Source: Buchnera aphidicola (Schlechtendalia chinensis)
GTDB taxonomy: Bacteria > Pseudomonadota > Gammaproteobacteria > Enterobacterales > Enterobacteriaceae
Reading direction: 5' to 3'
Assembly: GCF_001648115.1 (NCBI RefSeq)
Contig: NZ_CP011299.1
Location: 372,001 to 436,000 of the forward strand
DNA length: 64,000 bases
Shown: piece after piece, positions 10,315-19,920 of the stretch
How positions within the stretch are numbered: the first letter of the stretch is position 1
Layout: the number at the start of each line of letters is the position of its first letter
The notes under the pieces: model-generated
Told to the model about the DNA's origin: nothing
Database searches by the model: none
What the model saw: only the letters and a program-made list of their open reading frames with translations
Made by a program: the position numbers and the translations under genes

Positions 10315-11334
10315 GTGAATTCGTTATATAAAAGAAATTGTCTTAGACTACTAGATTTTCAAACTTATGAAGTTAAGCACATTATTAACGTTGCTAGAAT
10401 TTTAAAAAGTGCAAAAAAAAATAAAAGAGAAATAAAATATTTAAAAAACAAAAAAATTGTGTTAATTTTCGAAAAAGAGTCTACTAGAACTAGATGTGCA
10501 TTTGAAGTGGCAGCATTTGATCAAGGAGCAAACGTTACATATTTAGGACCAGGAAGTACACATTTAGGATATAAAGAATCAATACGAGACACTGCTAGAG
10601 TGTTAAGCCGTATGTATAATGGAATACAATATCGTGGACATAGTCATCATGCAATAGAAACCCTAGCACAATATTCTGAAGTTCCGGTTTGGAACGGATT
10701 AACAGAAAGATTTCATCCTACACAAATATTAGCTGATTTATTAACTATACAAGAAACATTACCATTAAGAAAGTGTCTATCTGATATTAAATTTGCTTAT
10801 GTAGGAGATGTAAGAAATAATATAGGGTACACTTTATTAGAAGCTGCAGCACTTTTTGGTTTTGATTTACGTTTAGTTTCTCCATCTCAATTTTGGCCGA
10901 AACTAACTTTTTTTTTAAAGTGTAGAGAACAAGCACAAAAAAATAATGGAAACATAATTTGTACAGAAAATATCGAAGATGGTGTAAAAAATGTGGACTT
11001 TATCTATTCTGACGTTTGGATATCTATGGGTGAGCCGGAAACAAAATGGAAGACTCATATCAATTTATTAAAAAAATATCAAGTTAACTCCAAAATGTTA
11101 AATTTAACTAAAAATTCTAATACGAAAGTTTTACATTGTTTACCTGCATTTCACGATAAAGACACTATTATGGGGAAAAAAATAATTAAAAACAATAACT
11201 TAAAATTTGGAATAGAAATTACAAATCAAGTATTTGAATCTAATTCAAAAATTATTTTTGAACAATCTGAAAACCGATTACACACAATTAAAGCATTAAT
11301 GATAACTAGTCTTACACAAAATTTCTTTTTGTAA
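10315..11334 (+). CDS. argF: Ornithine carbamoyltransferase
   Basis: Makes citrulline from ornithine and carbamoyl phosphate in arginine synthesis, a host-supporting pathway in aphid endosymbionts. 339 residues, near the E. coli ArgI/ArgF length (334). Carbamoyl phosphate site [12 protein letters not shown], then [29 protein letters not shown] and the catalytic HCLPAFHD. The start is GTG at 10315 after AAGGA-like sequence. The name argI is equally valid: its place next to valS-pepA and pyrBI-ridA is that of E. coli argI. The E. coli loop SGSQIG is changed to GSTHLG here. Confidence 0.96.
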   Translation: MNSLYKRNCLRLLDFQTYEVKHIINVARILKSAKKNKREIKYLKNKKIVLIFEKESTRTRCAFEVAAFDQGANVTYLGPGSTHLGYKESIRDTARVLSRMYNGIQYRGHSHHAIETLAQYSEVPVWNGLTERFHPTQILADLLTIQETLPLRKCLSDIKFAYVGDVRNNIGYTLLEAAALFGFDLRLVSPSQFWPKLTFFLKCREQAQKNNGNIICTENIEDGVKNVDFIYSDVWISMGEPETKWKTHINLLKKYQVNSKMLNLTKNSNTKVLHCLPAFHDKDTIMGKKIIKNNNLKFGIEITNQVFESNSKIIFEQSENRLHTIKALMITSLTQNFFL

Positions 11335-11481
11335 AAATTTAAAATATTTTACTATTAAAATTATTGAATCTAACATTAAATCATTAATATTTTTTAATTT
11401 AAAAAACGTTTTATATCTATTCCAAAATATAATATTAATTATATTCATTTATACTTATTACTAATAAGGAAAAAATTTAAA

Positions 11482-12425
11482 ATGAATCAATCGTTATATT
11501 TAAAAAACATTATATCTATTAATGATTTAAGCAAACAAGAGTTAGAATTAATTTTAAACATTGCTAATACTCTTAAAAAAAAAATCATCTAAAATTACTA
11601 AAAAATAAAATTGTTGCCATTTGCTTTTTTGAAGCTTCTACTAGAACTCGATTATCTTTCGAAACTGCTATACTCAAGCTAGGAGCATCAATAATTGGAT
11701 TTTCCGATGGAAATAATACTTCTTTTGGAAAAAAAGGAGAAAGTTTATCTGATACTATTTCAGTAATTAGTACCTACGTTGATTTAATTATTATTCGACA
11801 TCCTAAAGAAGGAGCAGCTAGATTAGCATCTGAATTTTCTAATAAAATCCCCATTATAAATGCTGGAGATGGTGCTAATCAACATCCCACGCAAACATTG
11901 CTAGATTTATTCACAATTCGTGAAACCCAAAAAAAACTGAATAATTTAAATATAGGCATGGTTGGTGATTTAAAATATGGTAGAACAGTGCATTCTCTCA
12001 CTCAAGCATTATCAAAATTCAATAATAATCGTTTTTTCTTCATTTCTCCAAATACATTAACAATGCCTAGCTATATTAACAATATGTTGCATGAAAAAAA
12101 AATTGTTTGGAATAAGTACAATAATATTAAAGAAATTATTTCTAAAATAGATATTTTATACATGACAAGAATACAAAAAGAACGTCTTGAATCTACAGAA
12201 TATGTCAATATAAAAACGAAATGTGTCTTAAAAGCCATTGATTTAAAAAATGCTAAGAAAAATCTTAAAATTTTGCATCCATTGCCTAGAATAAATGAAA
12301 TTTCTAAAGATGTAGATAAGACACCATATGCGTGGTACTTTCAACAAGCAAAAAATGGAATATATACTCGACAAGCATTATTAGCACTAGTATTAAATAA
12401 GGATATATATAATGAATCAAATTAA
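11482..12425 (+). CDS. pyrB: Aspartate carbamoyltransferase catalytic chain, frame broken at an A10 run
   Basis: Condenses aspartate and carbamoyl phosphate, the first committed step of pyrimidine synthesis; the catalytic trimer pairs with PyrI. From ATG at 11482 (after AAGGA) the protein begins [20 protein letters not shown], matching E. coli, then stops after 35 codons just past the A10 run at 11575-11584. One added A restores a full 314-residue frame (E. coli 311) containing [55 protein letters not shown] and LHPLPR. All of the downstream sequence is free of stops and well conserved, so selection still acts on it. It overlaps pyrI by 14 bases. Slippage rescue is more likely than a pseudogene. 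Confidence 0.93.
11575..11584 (+). other. A10 slippage/frameshift site in pyrB
   Basis: Sense codons read CTT AAA AAA AAA ATC ATC TAA as written, ending the frame. With eleven A they read CTT AAA AAA AAA AAT CAT CTA and run on as PyrB. The two halves lie in different frames whatever the exact run length, because the ATG and the downstream coding frame differ modulo 3. The run falls at the variable linker just before the conserved [11 protein letters not shown] segment, where extra lysines would be harmless. Confidence 0.82.
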
Positions 12426-12876
12426 AAAATTAAAAGTCGAAGCAATCAATTGTGGCAGCGTAATTGACCACATCCCTTCACAAATTGGCTTTAAATTGCT
12501 AACTTTATTTAAATTTACTGAAACAGAACAAAGAGTAACTATAGGTTTAAATCTTCCTTCACAAAAATTAAAAAAAAAAGATATTATAAAAATTGAAAAT
12601 ACATTTTTAACAGATGATCAAATTAATCAACTCTCTATCTATGCACCATGTGCTACAGTAAACCATATTTATAATTATAATCTAATAGGAAAAATTTTTC
12701 CTACTGTACCTAGCAGAATAAATAAAATATTAGTGTGTCCTAATAGTAATTGTGTTAGTAATGATTTAGAAATTTCTTCTAGCTTTAAATTTAAAAAAAA
12801 TAATAACGTTTACTTAATTTGTAAATATTGCGAAAAAGAATTTCAAAAAAATATTATTTTAATGAATCAATGCTAA
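12412..12876 (+). CDS. pyrI: Aspartate carbamoyltransferase regulatory chain
   Basis: Binds CTP/UTP and ATP and transmits allosteric control to PyrB. 154 residues, as in E. coli. The N-terminal nucleotide domain starts [15 protein letters not shown]; the zinc domain has four Cys at 109, 114, 137 and 140 (VCPNSNC and CKYC), the expected spacing. The ATG at 12412 lies inside the end of pyrB (14-base overlap), so translation of the two is probably coupled. This makes the pyrB frameshift important: without slippage, ribosomes would stop far upstream. Confidence 0.97.
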   Translation: MNQIKKLKVEAINCGSVIDHIPSQIGFKLLTLFKFTETEQRVTIGLNLPSQKLKKKDIIKIENTFLTDDQINQLSIYAPCATVNHIYNYNLIGKIFPTVPSRINKILVCPNSNCVSNDLEISSSFKFKKNNNVYLICKYCEKEFQKNIILMNQC

Positions 12877-12948
12877 TACTTTTATTATATCATTTATGAT
12901 AATTGTTTTAAAACTTAAAATTTTATAAACATTAAGAGAGAAAAAACT

Positions 12949-13335
12949 ATGACAGTTACAACAAATTTAAATGAAAACTTTGATCCTATTGGCCCTTATA
13001 AAACATCAATACAAGTTGAAAATCTAATTTTTATATCTGGACAAATTTCTAAAACATTCAATAAAACTCAAAATAATATTATTGTTCAAACTAAAGAAAT
13101 ATTAAATAACATTAAATCTATTTTAAAAAACCATAACGCAAAAGTCAAAGATATTATAAAAACTACTATATTTTTAACTAATTTAGAAAACTTAGATTCT
13201 GTAAACAGCATATATAAAAAATTTTTTATGAAATATTCTAATCAATTTCCTACTAGATCTTGCATTGAAGTATCAAAATTACCTTATAATGCTTCAATTG
13301 AAATTGAAACAATTGCTTATAAAAAAAATAGATAA
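12949..13335 (+). CDS. ridA: Reactive intermediate/imine deaminase RidA
   Basis: Hydrolyses 2-aminoacrylate and related enamines made by PLP enzymes, protecting transaminases such as those in isoleucine synthesis. 128 residues, full length. It shows GPYKTSIQVENLIFISGQ near the N-terminus, KTTIFLTNLENLDSVN, and the active-site region FPTRSCIEVSKLP with the conserved Arg, ending in IEIETIAYKK. ATG at 12949 after AGAGAG. It follows pyrBI as in E. coli, with a short hairpin downstream. Confidence 0.96.
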   Translation: MTVTTNLNENFDPIGPYKTSIQVENLIFISGQISKTFNKTQNNIIVQTKEILNNIKSILKNHNAKVKDIIKTTIFLTNLENLDSVNSIYKKFFMKYSNQFPTRSCIEVSKLPYNASIEIETIAYKKNR

Positions 13336-13350
13336 CTATATAAAATATAA

Positions 13351-13384
13351 AAGGCAAAGAAATAATAATGTTTTCCTTTGCCTT
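13351..13384 (+). terminator. Hairpin after ridA
   Basis: Inverted repeat AAGGCAAAG ... CTTTGCCTT (13351-13359 with 13376-13384), nine base pairs around a 16-base loop, 15 bases past the ridA stop. The tail is not a clean U run (GTTACTATAT), so it may be a weak terminator or an mRNA-stabilising end. Confidence 0.55.
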
Positions 13385-13584
13385 GTTACTATATATTAGT
13401 TTAAATTTATGAAAAATGTATTTTTAATATTAGTAACTTTATTTAATTCATTAAATAAATATTATTTAAAAATACTAAAATTCTAAAAAACATATATATC
13501 TAAAATATAAATAAAAATTTTAAACTTTATTTAAGAAAAGAATGTTTAGCATATTAAATAATATTAGTCTCTAACATTTAAAAA

Positions 13585-15405
13585 CTACTTAGATATTTTT
13601 CGACGATTTGATAATAAAGTTGTATTGTCTCTTGGAATATTCTTAACATTTTTTCTTGATTCAACTAATTTAGAAGAAGTACAATGTACATTGTTACTAC
13701 GTTTTCTTTTTGCACTTTCAAAAGAATAATTTTTTTTACGTTGTACATTATAAAATAACTTTATGTTGATTGGTTTATTAAGTATTTTAGTACGAAATAA
13801 CAATTTTAGTATATTTTTTGATAATTTTTTTGGAAGTTCAATAGTAGAATACGTAGAAAATAATCTAATACTCCCAATATTCCTACTGTTAATATCCCCT
13901 TCATTAGATATAGTCCCAACAATATGGCGAACTTCTACACCATCATTTCTCCCAACTTCAATTCGATATAAATCCATATTTCCACTTTCTTTATTTTCGC
14001 GTCGAAATCGAAAATTACTCTTTTTATCACTCCCATTGTAAGAACTTCTCGAGTATTTGCTTTTAGCTGATACATGCATCAACGAATCAGGCTTCATAAT
14101 GAGCAGACGTTCTCCTTGTGCCATTTTTAATAATGCAGCTGCTAATAGTTCCATACTTATTTCATTTTCAGGTTGCAATTTCGGTAACAAATATCGATAC
14201 TGGTCTAAATCTTTACTATCTAATTGTATATGAACTTTTTTAGAAAACTTTTCTAAACGACGCTTGTTTAATAATTCAACTTTTGGTAATGGAACTTCTG
14301 TCATAGTTAATTTCATTATTCTTTCAATATTACGTAACAAACGTCGTTCACGGTTTTCAACAAATAGAAGTGCTTTTCCTGTCCTTCCTGCACGTCCAGT
14401 TCGACCAATACGATGGACATAAGATTCAGCGTCCATAGGAATATCATAATTAATAACTAAACTAATACGATCAACATCTAATCCACGCGCTGCAACATCT
14501 GTAGCTATTAATATATCCAATCTTCCGTCTTTTAATTTTTCTAATGTTTGCTCTCTAAGAGACTGATTCATATCACCATTTAATGCAGCACTATTATAAC
14601 CATTACGTTCTAAAACCTCAGAAACTTCTAATGTCGCACTTTTAGTACGTACAAATATAATAGTAGCAGAAAAATCTTCAGCTTCTAAAAAACGAATTAA
14701 TGCATCAGTTTTTCTCCCGTATACTATCCAAAAACTTTGTTTAATATCAGGGCGAGTAATAGTATTAGATCGAATTTTGATTTCCTTAGGATTTTTCATA
14801 AATCTTTTAGAAATTCTTCGAATAATGTCAGGCATAGTAGCGGAAAATAATGCAGTTTGATGTTGAGCAGGAATTTTAGTCATAATAGCTTCTACATCTT
14901 CTATAAACCCCATCCTTAACATTTCATCAGCTTCATCTAATACTAAACTGCTTAAGTTAGATAAATTAAGTGTTCCTCTTTTAAGATGATCAAGTAGTCT
15001 ACCTGGAGTTCCAACAATAATTTGAGGACCTTGACGCAAAATTTTTAACTGTAAATCATATCTTTGTCCTCCATATAAAGCTAATACATAAATCCCAATT
15101 AAATTTTTAGAAAAAAGCGAAAAAGCTTCAGCTACTTGAACTGCTAACTCCCGAGTAGGTGCTAATACTAAAATTTGAGGTGCTTTTAAATGTAATTTAA
15201 TATTATTTAAAAAAGGTAGCGCAAAAGCAGCAGTTTTTCCACTTCCTGTTTGTGCCATTCCTAAAACATCTCTACCTTTTAAAAGAAGTGGAATACACGC
15301 AATTTGAATGGGAGATGGTTCTATGTATCCCATATCATCAAGCGATTTTACAATAGATGAATTTAAACCTAAACTAGAAAACGTTATTTTATCAATATGG
15401 ATCAT
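13585..15405 (-). CDS. deaD: DEAD-box RNA helicase DeaD (CsdA)
   Basis: ATP-dependent RNA helicase in ribosome assembly, cold adaptation and mRNA decay. 606 residues (E. coli 629). Q motif PSPIQ (30-34), Walker A AQTGSGKT (51-58), PTRELA, DEAD (157-160), SAT, and the helicase C domain with [10 protein letters not shown] and [13 protein letters not shown]. After it come the Lys/Arg-rich C-terminal RNA-binding region and a basic tail shorter and less Gly-rich than in E. coli. ATG at 15405. In E. coli nlpI lies between pnp and deaD; here that place is an empty spacer. Confidence 0.96.
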   Translation of the reverse strand: MIHIDKITFSSLGLNSSIVKSLDDMGYIEPSPIQIACIPLLLKGRDVLGMAQTGSGKTAAFALPFLNNIKLHLKAPQILVLAPTRELAVQVAEAFSLFSKNLIGIYVLALYGGQRYDLQLKILRQGPQIIVGTPGRLLDHLKRGTLNLSNLSSLVLDEADEMLRMGFIEDVEAIMTKIPAQHQTALFSATMPDIIRRISKRFMKNPKEIKIRSNTITRPDIKQSFWIVYGRKTDALIRFLEAEDFSATIIFVRTKSATLEVSEVLERNGYNSAALNGDMNQSLREQTLEKLKDGRLDILIATDVAARGLDVDRISLVINYDIPMDAESYVHRIGRTGRAGRTGKALLFVENRERRLLRNIERIMKLTMTEVPLPKVELLNKRRLEKFSKKVHIQLDSKDLDQYRYLLPKLQPENEISMELLAAALLKMAQGERLLIMKPDSLMHVSAKSKYSRSSYNGSDKKSNFRFRRENKESGNMDLYRIEVGRNDGVEVRHIVGTISNEGDINSRNIGSIRLFSTYSTIELPKKLSKNILKLLFRTKILNKPINIKLFYNVQRKKNYSFESAKRKRSNNVHCTSSKLVESRKNVKNIPRDNTTLLSNRRKISK

Positions 15406-15840
15406 GCAAATGCATATGCCTCTTAAGTTACAGTGGCCAGTTTACATAACTCATAATAACAATGTTTTTTTATTTTCATTGTACAATGTTAACCGGCTCA
15501 AAAATAAATAATTTGGGAAAACACTAAAACTCTATGAAAGAGCTTAACAATAAAATTATTTTTGCATCAAATAAAACACTATAGAAATTTTGTTTCATAA
15601 AATACAAACCATTATATATAAAGAAAGATATGAATTTTATTGAATGTTTAAATGTGTTTTTTATTAATATATATATAAAGTATAAAAAACTTAAAGTTTT
15701 ATAATACTTTTTCAAATAAAATTAAAACAATTATATTAATTAATATTTATATATTGCGTTAATCTATATATTTATTCTTTTTTTAAATATGCTTATTTAA
15801 ATATTTTATAACACAAAATATTATTAACATAAACTAGAAT
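15406..15840. other. Spacer between pnp and deaD, site of the lost nlpI
   Basis: 435 bases upstream of deaD. It holds a 12-base palindrome CATTGTACAATG at 15477-15488 and A+T-rich sequence. An open frame of 63 codons on the minus strand (15524-15715) has no likeness to the NlpI lipoprotein or anything else I recognise, so I treat it as chance. The deaD leader and promoter should be here, but no convincing promoter was found. Confidence 0.55.
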
Positions 15841-17934
15841 TTAATATAATACTTTTTGATTCTCTTTAATACTTAATCGCAATCTTCCTTGCCTATCTAT
15901 CTCTAATACCTTTACAAAAACTTTTTGATCTAAACACAGATAATCTGTAACTTTCTCTATTCGCTTGTTGGAAATTTGTGAAATATGAACTAATCCTTCT
16001 TTTCCAAATCCAATAGATACGAATGCACCAAAATCAACAATACGAGTTACTGTTCCAGTGTAAATTTTACCTACTTTAATTTCAGCTGTAATTTCTTTAA
16101 TTCTACGAATAGCATTTTTAGCTTTTTCTTTTATCATTGCAGAAATTTTAACTGTTCCATTATCTTCAATTTCAATAGTAGTTCCTGTTTCCTCAGTTAA
16201 CATGCGAATCACTGAACCACCTTTGCCAATAACGTCCTTTATTTTTTCAGGATTTATTTGAATTGTATGAATTCGAGGTGCAAACTCAGAAATATCCTTT
16301 CTTGGAAATTCTAATGTCTTTTTCATAACGTTTAAAACGTGTATTCTAGCTTTTTTAGCTTGATAAAGTGCTAATTTTACAATCTTGATAGTAATACCTT
16401 CAATCTTTATATCCATTTGCAAGGCAGTAATTCCTGCTTCACTTCCAGCGACTTTAAAATCCATATCTCCAAAATGATCCTCATCTCCTAAGATATCAGA
16501 TAATATTACAAAATTGTCTTTTTCTTTTATCAATCCCATAGCTATTCCAGCTATAGCTGAAGATATAGGAACACCTGCGTCCATTAAAGCCAAAGAAGCT
16601 CCACAAACAGAAGCCATAGAAGAAGAACCATCAGATTCAGTAATTTCGGATACAACACGTATTGTATAAGGAAATTTTTCCAATTTTGGCATTATTGATA
16701 ATATACTGCGTTTTGCTAATTTCCCATGACCTATTTCACGACGTTTAGGAGAACCTGTAATACCTATTTCTCCTACAGAATAAGGAGGAAAATTGTAGTG
16801 AAACAAAAAATTATCTGTTCGATCTCCAAGTAATTCATCTACATTTTGAGCATCTCGAGACGTTCCTAATGTTACTGATACCAAAGATTGTGTTCCTCCT
16901 CTCGTAAATAACGCAGATCCATGTACCCTTGGTAATATTCCTGTTCTAATGTCTAGATCTCGAATAATATCTTTTTTTCTACCATCTATGCGCAACTTAC
17001 TATTCAAAATACGGTTTCTAACTATATCTTTTTCAATATCGAGAATTACGGACTTAATTTCTGACTCGTTTATCAAAGAATTCTCACTAGTTAAAATAGA
17101 AATTGTATCTAATTTAATTTTGTTTAATGTTTTCATTCTTTCTTTTGTATCAATAATTTTATATGCATTATTGATACATTCTTTAGATAAATCAATAACT
17201 CGTAATCTCAAATTTTCATCTATAGTATGTAAACAATTGTCTAACATAGGTATAGTAACTTTACTAGCAAAAATATTAATGTTTTGAATAACTATTTGCT
17301 GTTGTTGATGTCCAAAAGTAATAGCTTCCATTATTTCATCTTCAGAAAACATATTAGATCCAGATTCAACCATAAGAATCGACTTTTTTGTCCCAGATAT
17401 TATTAAGTCTAAATTACTAGATTTAATTTGCTCAACATTTGGATTTAATATATATTTATGATTTAAGTAACCAACTCTAGCAACACCAATAGGACCGAAA
17501 AATGGTAATCCAGATATGCTCAAAGCAGCAGATGCACCAATTATAGCGACAACATCGGGATTAATTTGAGGATTTAATGAAACAACTGTTGCAATAATTT
17601 GAACATCATTGAAAAATCCTTTTGGAAATAGAGGACGAATAGGACGATCAATTAAACGAGCAATTAATATTTCATTTTCACTAGGTCTACCTTCACGTCT
17701 AAAAAAACCGCCAGGTATTCGACCTGCAGCATATGTTCTTTCTTGATAATTTACAGTTAGCGGAAAAAAATTTTGATCAGATGATATTTTTTTTTGACTA
17801 ACAACAGTAACTAAAACTGAAGTATCATCCATACTAGCCATTACCGCTGCAGTAGCTTGTCTTGCTATTAAACCTGTTTCTAATGTAACAGTATTCTGAC
17901 CATATTGAAATTTACGTATAATAGGGTTTAACAA
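15841..17934 (-). CDS. pnp: Polyribonucleotide nucleotidyltransferase (PNPase)
   Basis: Phosphorolytic 3'-5' exoribonuclease, trimeric. 697 residues (E. coli 711). Two RNase PH-like cores: the first with [21 protein letters not shown] sequence, the second with [39 protein letters not shown] and the phosphate/metal residues [12 protein letters not shown] and [16 protein letters not shown]. Then a KH domain with [10 protein letters not shown] and a C-terminal S1 domain ([18 protein letters not shown]). The protein ends about 15 residues sooner than in E. coli, losing the tail that binds RNase E there. ATG at 17934; it follows rpsO. Confidence 0.97.
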   Translation of the reverse strand: MLNPIIRKFQYGQNTVTLETGLIARQATAAVMASMDDTSVLVTVVSQKKISSDQNFFPLTVNYQERTYAAGRIPGGFFRREGRPSENEILIARLIDRPIRPLFPKGFFNDVQIIATVVSLNPQINPDVVAIIGASAALSISGLPFFGPIGVARVGYLNHKYILNPNVEQIKSSNLDLIISGTKKSILMVESGSNMFSEDEIMEAITFGHQQQQIVIQNINIFASKVTIPMLDNCLHTIDENLRLRVIDLSKECINNAYKIIDTKERMKTLNKIKLDTISILTSENSLINESEIKSVILDIEKDIVRNRILNSKLRIDGRKKDIIRDLDIRTGILPRVHGSALFTRGGTQSLVSVTLGTSRDAQNVDELLGDRTDNFLFHYNFPPYSVGEIGITGSPKRREIGHGKLAKRSILSIMPKLEKFPYTIRVVSEITESDGSSSMASVCGASLALMDAGVPISSAIAGIAMGLIKEKDNFVILSDILGDEDHFGDMDFKVAGSEAGITALQMDIKIEGITIKIVKLALYQAKKARIHVLNVMKKTLEFPRKDISEFAPRIHTIQINPEKIKDVIGKGGSVIRMLTEETGTTIEIEDNGTVKISAMIKEKAKNAIRRIKEITAEIKVGKIYTGTVTRIVDFGAFVSIGFGKEGLVHISQISNKRIEKVTDYLCLDQKVFVKVLEIDRQGRLRLSIKENQKVLY

Positions 17935-18098
17935 AATAATGTCCTTAATATATTACAATTTGCATATTTACAAAACATAAATTAATACTTATAATCCTTG
18001 TTCATCTAAAAAATGTAATAGTTTCTAAAATAAATTAAATTTTTTCAAGATTTTAAAAAATTTAAAACATTTTATGTTTAAAAAGCTAAAATTTTTTA

Positions 18099-18118
18099 AA
18101 AAGGGCTATTGCCCTTTT
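18099..18118 (-). terminator. Rho-independent type terminator/attenuator between rpsO and pnp
   Basis: On the minus strand AAAAGGGC-AATA-GCCCTTTT followed by a further T and then A-rich sequence (stem 18099-18106 with 18111-18118). A GC-core stem with a four-base loop and a U run is rare in this AT-rich sequence. E. coli has an rpsO terminator at the same place that lets part of the transcription continue into pnp. Confidence 0.75.
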
Positions 18119-18178
18119 AAAAAAGTATTTTAATAATTTTTAAATTTTTAATATAGACAACATATTTTTATTTGTCGA

Positions 18179-18451
18179 TTAGCGACGCAATTCTAATTGA
18201 TCAATTATATTAGTATAACGTAATATATTTTTATTTTTCAAATAATTTAATAATTTTCGACGATGTGACACCATATTTAATAATCCACGTCGACTACAAT
18301 GATCTTGTTTATGAACAGAAAAATGTCGTTGTAAACAATTAATTTTATTAGTTAACCAAGCAATCTGTACTTCAGATTTTCCACTATCTTTTTCATTAAG
18401 TCCAAATTTTTTAATCAATTCACTACTTTTAAAAACAATGTTAAGAGACAT
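18179..18451 (-). CDS. rpsO: 30S ribosomal protein S15
   Basis: Primary 16S rRNA-binding protein of the central domain. 90 residues from ATG at 18451 ([12 protein letters not shown]), matching E. coli MSLSTE and its 89 residues. An in-frame upstream ATG at 18505 would add 18 residues not seen in S15. GGAG lies a suitable distance before 18451. Conserved [38 protein letters not shown] and the LxLRR end are all present. Confidence 0.96.
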   Translation of the reverse strand: MSLNIVFKSSELIKKFGLNEKDSGKSEVQIAWLTNKINCLQRHFSVHKQDHCSRRGLLNMVSHRRKLLNYLKNKNILRYTNIIDQLELRR

Positions 18452-18563
18452 TTTACCATACTCCATGTAATATATGTTAATAATGTAAAAAAGCTTACAA
18501 CTCATGTTTTTGAAGCATATTATCTAAGACATTATTATATAATTTTTGTATTAAGAATAAATT

Positions 18564-19490
18564 TTAAAAATTAGTAGAAATTAAACGATAAGGAAATAAC
18601 TCTTGAAACTTATTTATTTTTCCTAATCCAATAAAAATTCTATTTTCACCCTCTGTAATACGAACAAAAGGACTATAAATATAATAAAAAATTTTTATTT
18701 TTTCTCCGTTTTTTATTTTTTTTGATTTATCAAAAGACAAGTTTAATTCTGGGAAAATTAACACAGGAAAATCTAAAGGAATAAAAAATTTTGTTAACTC
18801 TTTTAAAACAAATTTTTTATCTTTTTCATATAACTCTTGTAATTTTTTAACTGTAATCATTTGAGAAATAGGATAATTACCTACTTGAATTCTATGTAAT
18901 TTAATTACATGTGCACCACATCCCAACTTTTCCCCTATATCTTCTACTAAAGTTCTAATATAAGTTCCTTTAGAACACAAAACCTCTAATTCTAAACAAA
19001 AATTTTCGTAATTAACACATTTTAACTTATAAATTACGATTTTTCGACTGTTTCTAGGTATACAAACCCCTCTCCGAGCATATGTATATAATGATTTTCC
19101 TTTATATTTTATCGCAGAATACATAGAGGGGATTTGATCAATAATTCCATGAAAAGAATTCAAAATTTTAATTAATTTTGAAAATGTGAAATTTATTGTT
19201 CTAAATTTGATAATCGCGCTTTCAGAATCAGATGTTTTTGTAGTTTGTCCAAGCTTGGCAACTACTCGATAATGTTTATTAGAATTAATTAAAAATTGAG
19301 AAAATTTTGTTGCTTCCCCGAAACAAATTGGCAACATTCCTGTAGCAATAGGATCTAAGGATCCTGTGTGACCTGCTTTTTTTACATTTAAAATTTTTTT
19401 TACTGTTTGCAAAACTTGATTAGAAGAAAAACCACTTGGCTTGTCTACTAAAAGTATACCATTAATAATAGTACGTTTTTTAAAAAACAT
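18564..19490 (-). CDS. truB: tRNA pseudouridine(55) synthase
   Basis: Makes pseudouridine 55 in the T loop of tRNAs. 308 residues (E. coli 314). GILLVDKPSGFSSN, the catalytic loop GHTGSLDPIATGMLP with Asp46, YSAIKYKGKSLYTYARRG, and SKGTYIRTLVEDIGEKLG are present; the C-terminal PUA-like part is more divergent. ATG at 19490. It is part of the infB-rbfA-truB-rpsO run in E. coli order. Confidence 0.96.
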   Translation of the reverse strand: MFFKKRTIINGILLVDKPSGFSSNQVLQTVKKILNVKKAGHTGSLDPIATGMLPICFGEATKFSQFLINSNKHYRVVAKLGQTTKTSDSESAIIKFRTINFTFSKLIKILNSFHGIIDQIPSMYSAIKYKGKSLYTYARRGVCIPRNSRKIVIYKLKCVNYENFCLELEVLCSKGTYIRTLVEDIGEKLGCGAHVIKLHRIQVGNYPISQMITVKKLQELYEKDKKFVLKELTKFFIPLDFPVLIFPELNLSFDKSKKIKNGEKIKIFYYIYSPFVRITEGENRIFIGLGKINKFQELFPYRLISTNF

Positions 19491-19517
19491 TTAACTATCC
19501 TTGTTTATTAAACAATT

Positions 19518-19877
19518 TTATTTCTTAAAAGATCTATTAATCAAATTACTAATTTTGACACCCTGAATATACGAATCATCATAAACAAAATTTAAAATAG
19601 GAATTACACGTAAGCAAATTTTTTGTGCCAATAAATATCTTATGTATCGTGAAGATTTTGTCAACATTAGCATAATATTTTTATGAGACATATTACTATC
19701 ATTGTTATCGAATATACTAACATATATTTTAGAATGACAAAGGTCACGCGAAATTTTAACTCTTGATATAGTTATCAAATTTTTAAAGCGAGAATCTGTT
19801 AACGAATAACGAATAATCCATGATATCGTTTTTTGTAATTCTTTAGATATACGAAAAAGACGATTTGATTGAAACAT
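19518..19877 (-). CDS. rbfA: 30S ribosome-binding factor A
   Basis: Late 30S maturation factor binding near 16S helix 1. About 119 residues from ATG at 19877 (MFQSNRLFRISKELQKTI), which aligns best with the family; an in-frame start at 19907 would add ten residues. RDLCHSKIYVSIFD and the KH-like fold region through IRYLLAQKICLRVIPILNFVYDDS are recognisable. The GGAG site is about 11 bases from the chosen ATG, rather far, so the start is uncertain. The acidic C-terminal tail of E. coli RbfA is missing. Confidence 0.9.
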   Translation of the reverse strand: MFQSNRLFRISKELQKTISWIIRYSLTDSRFKNLITISRVKISRDLCHSKIYVSIFDNNDSNMSHKNIMLMLTKSSRYIRYLLAQKICLRVIPILNFVYDDSYIQGVKISNLINRSFKK

Positions 19878-19920
19878 TTCTATAAATTCTCCACTCACTA
19901 TTACCAAAAAAAATTAAAAA

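Noticed and set aside
11335..11481. pyrL-type attenuator ahead of pyrBI
   Set aside because: No leader peptide with a U-rich pause and no terminator stem could be found; the spacer is featureless A+T.
11898..12425. A separate short gene beginning at TTG 11898
   Set aside because: It is simply the C-terminal part of PyrB; homology continues upstream without a stop to the A10 run.
13763..14041. Plus-strand frame opposite deaD
   Set aside because: Shadow of the DeaD C-terminal coding sequence.
15524..15715. 63-codon minus-strand frame between pnp and deaD, where E. coli has nlpI
   Set aside because: Low-complexity AT-driven sequence (Phe, Ile, Lys, Tyr) with no lipobox, no TPR and no likeness to NlpI.
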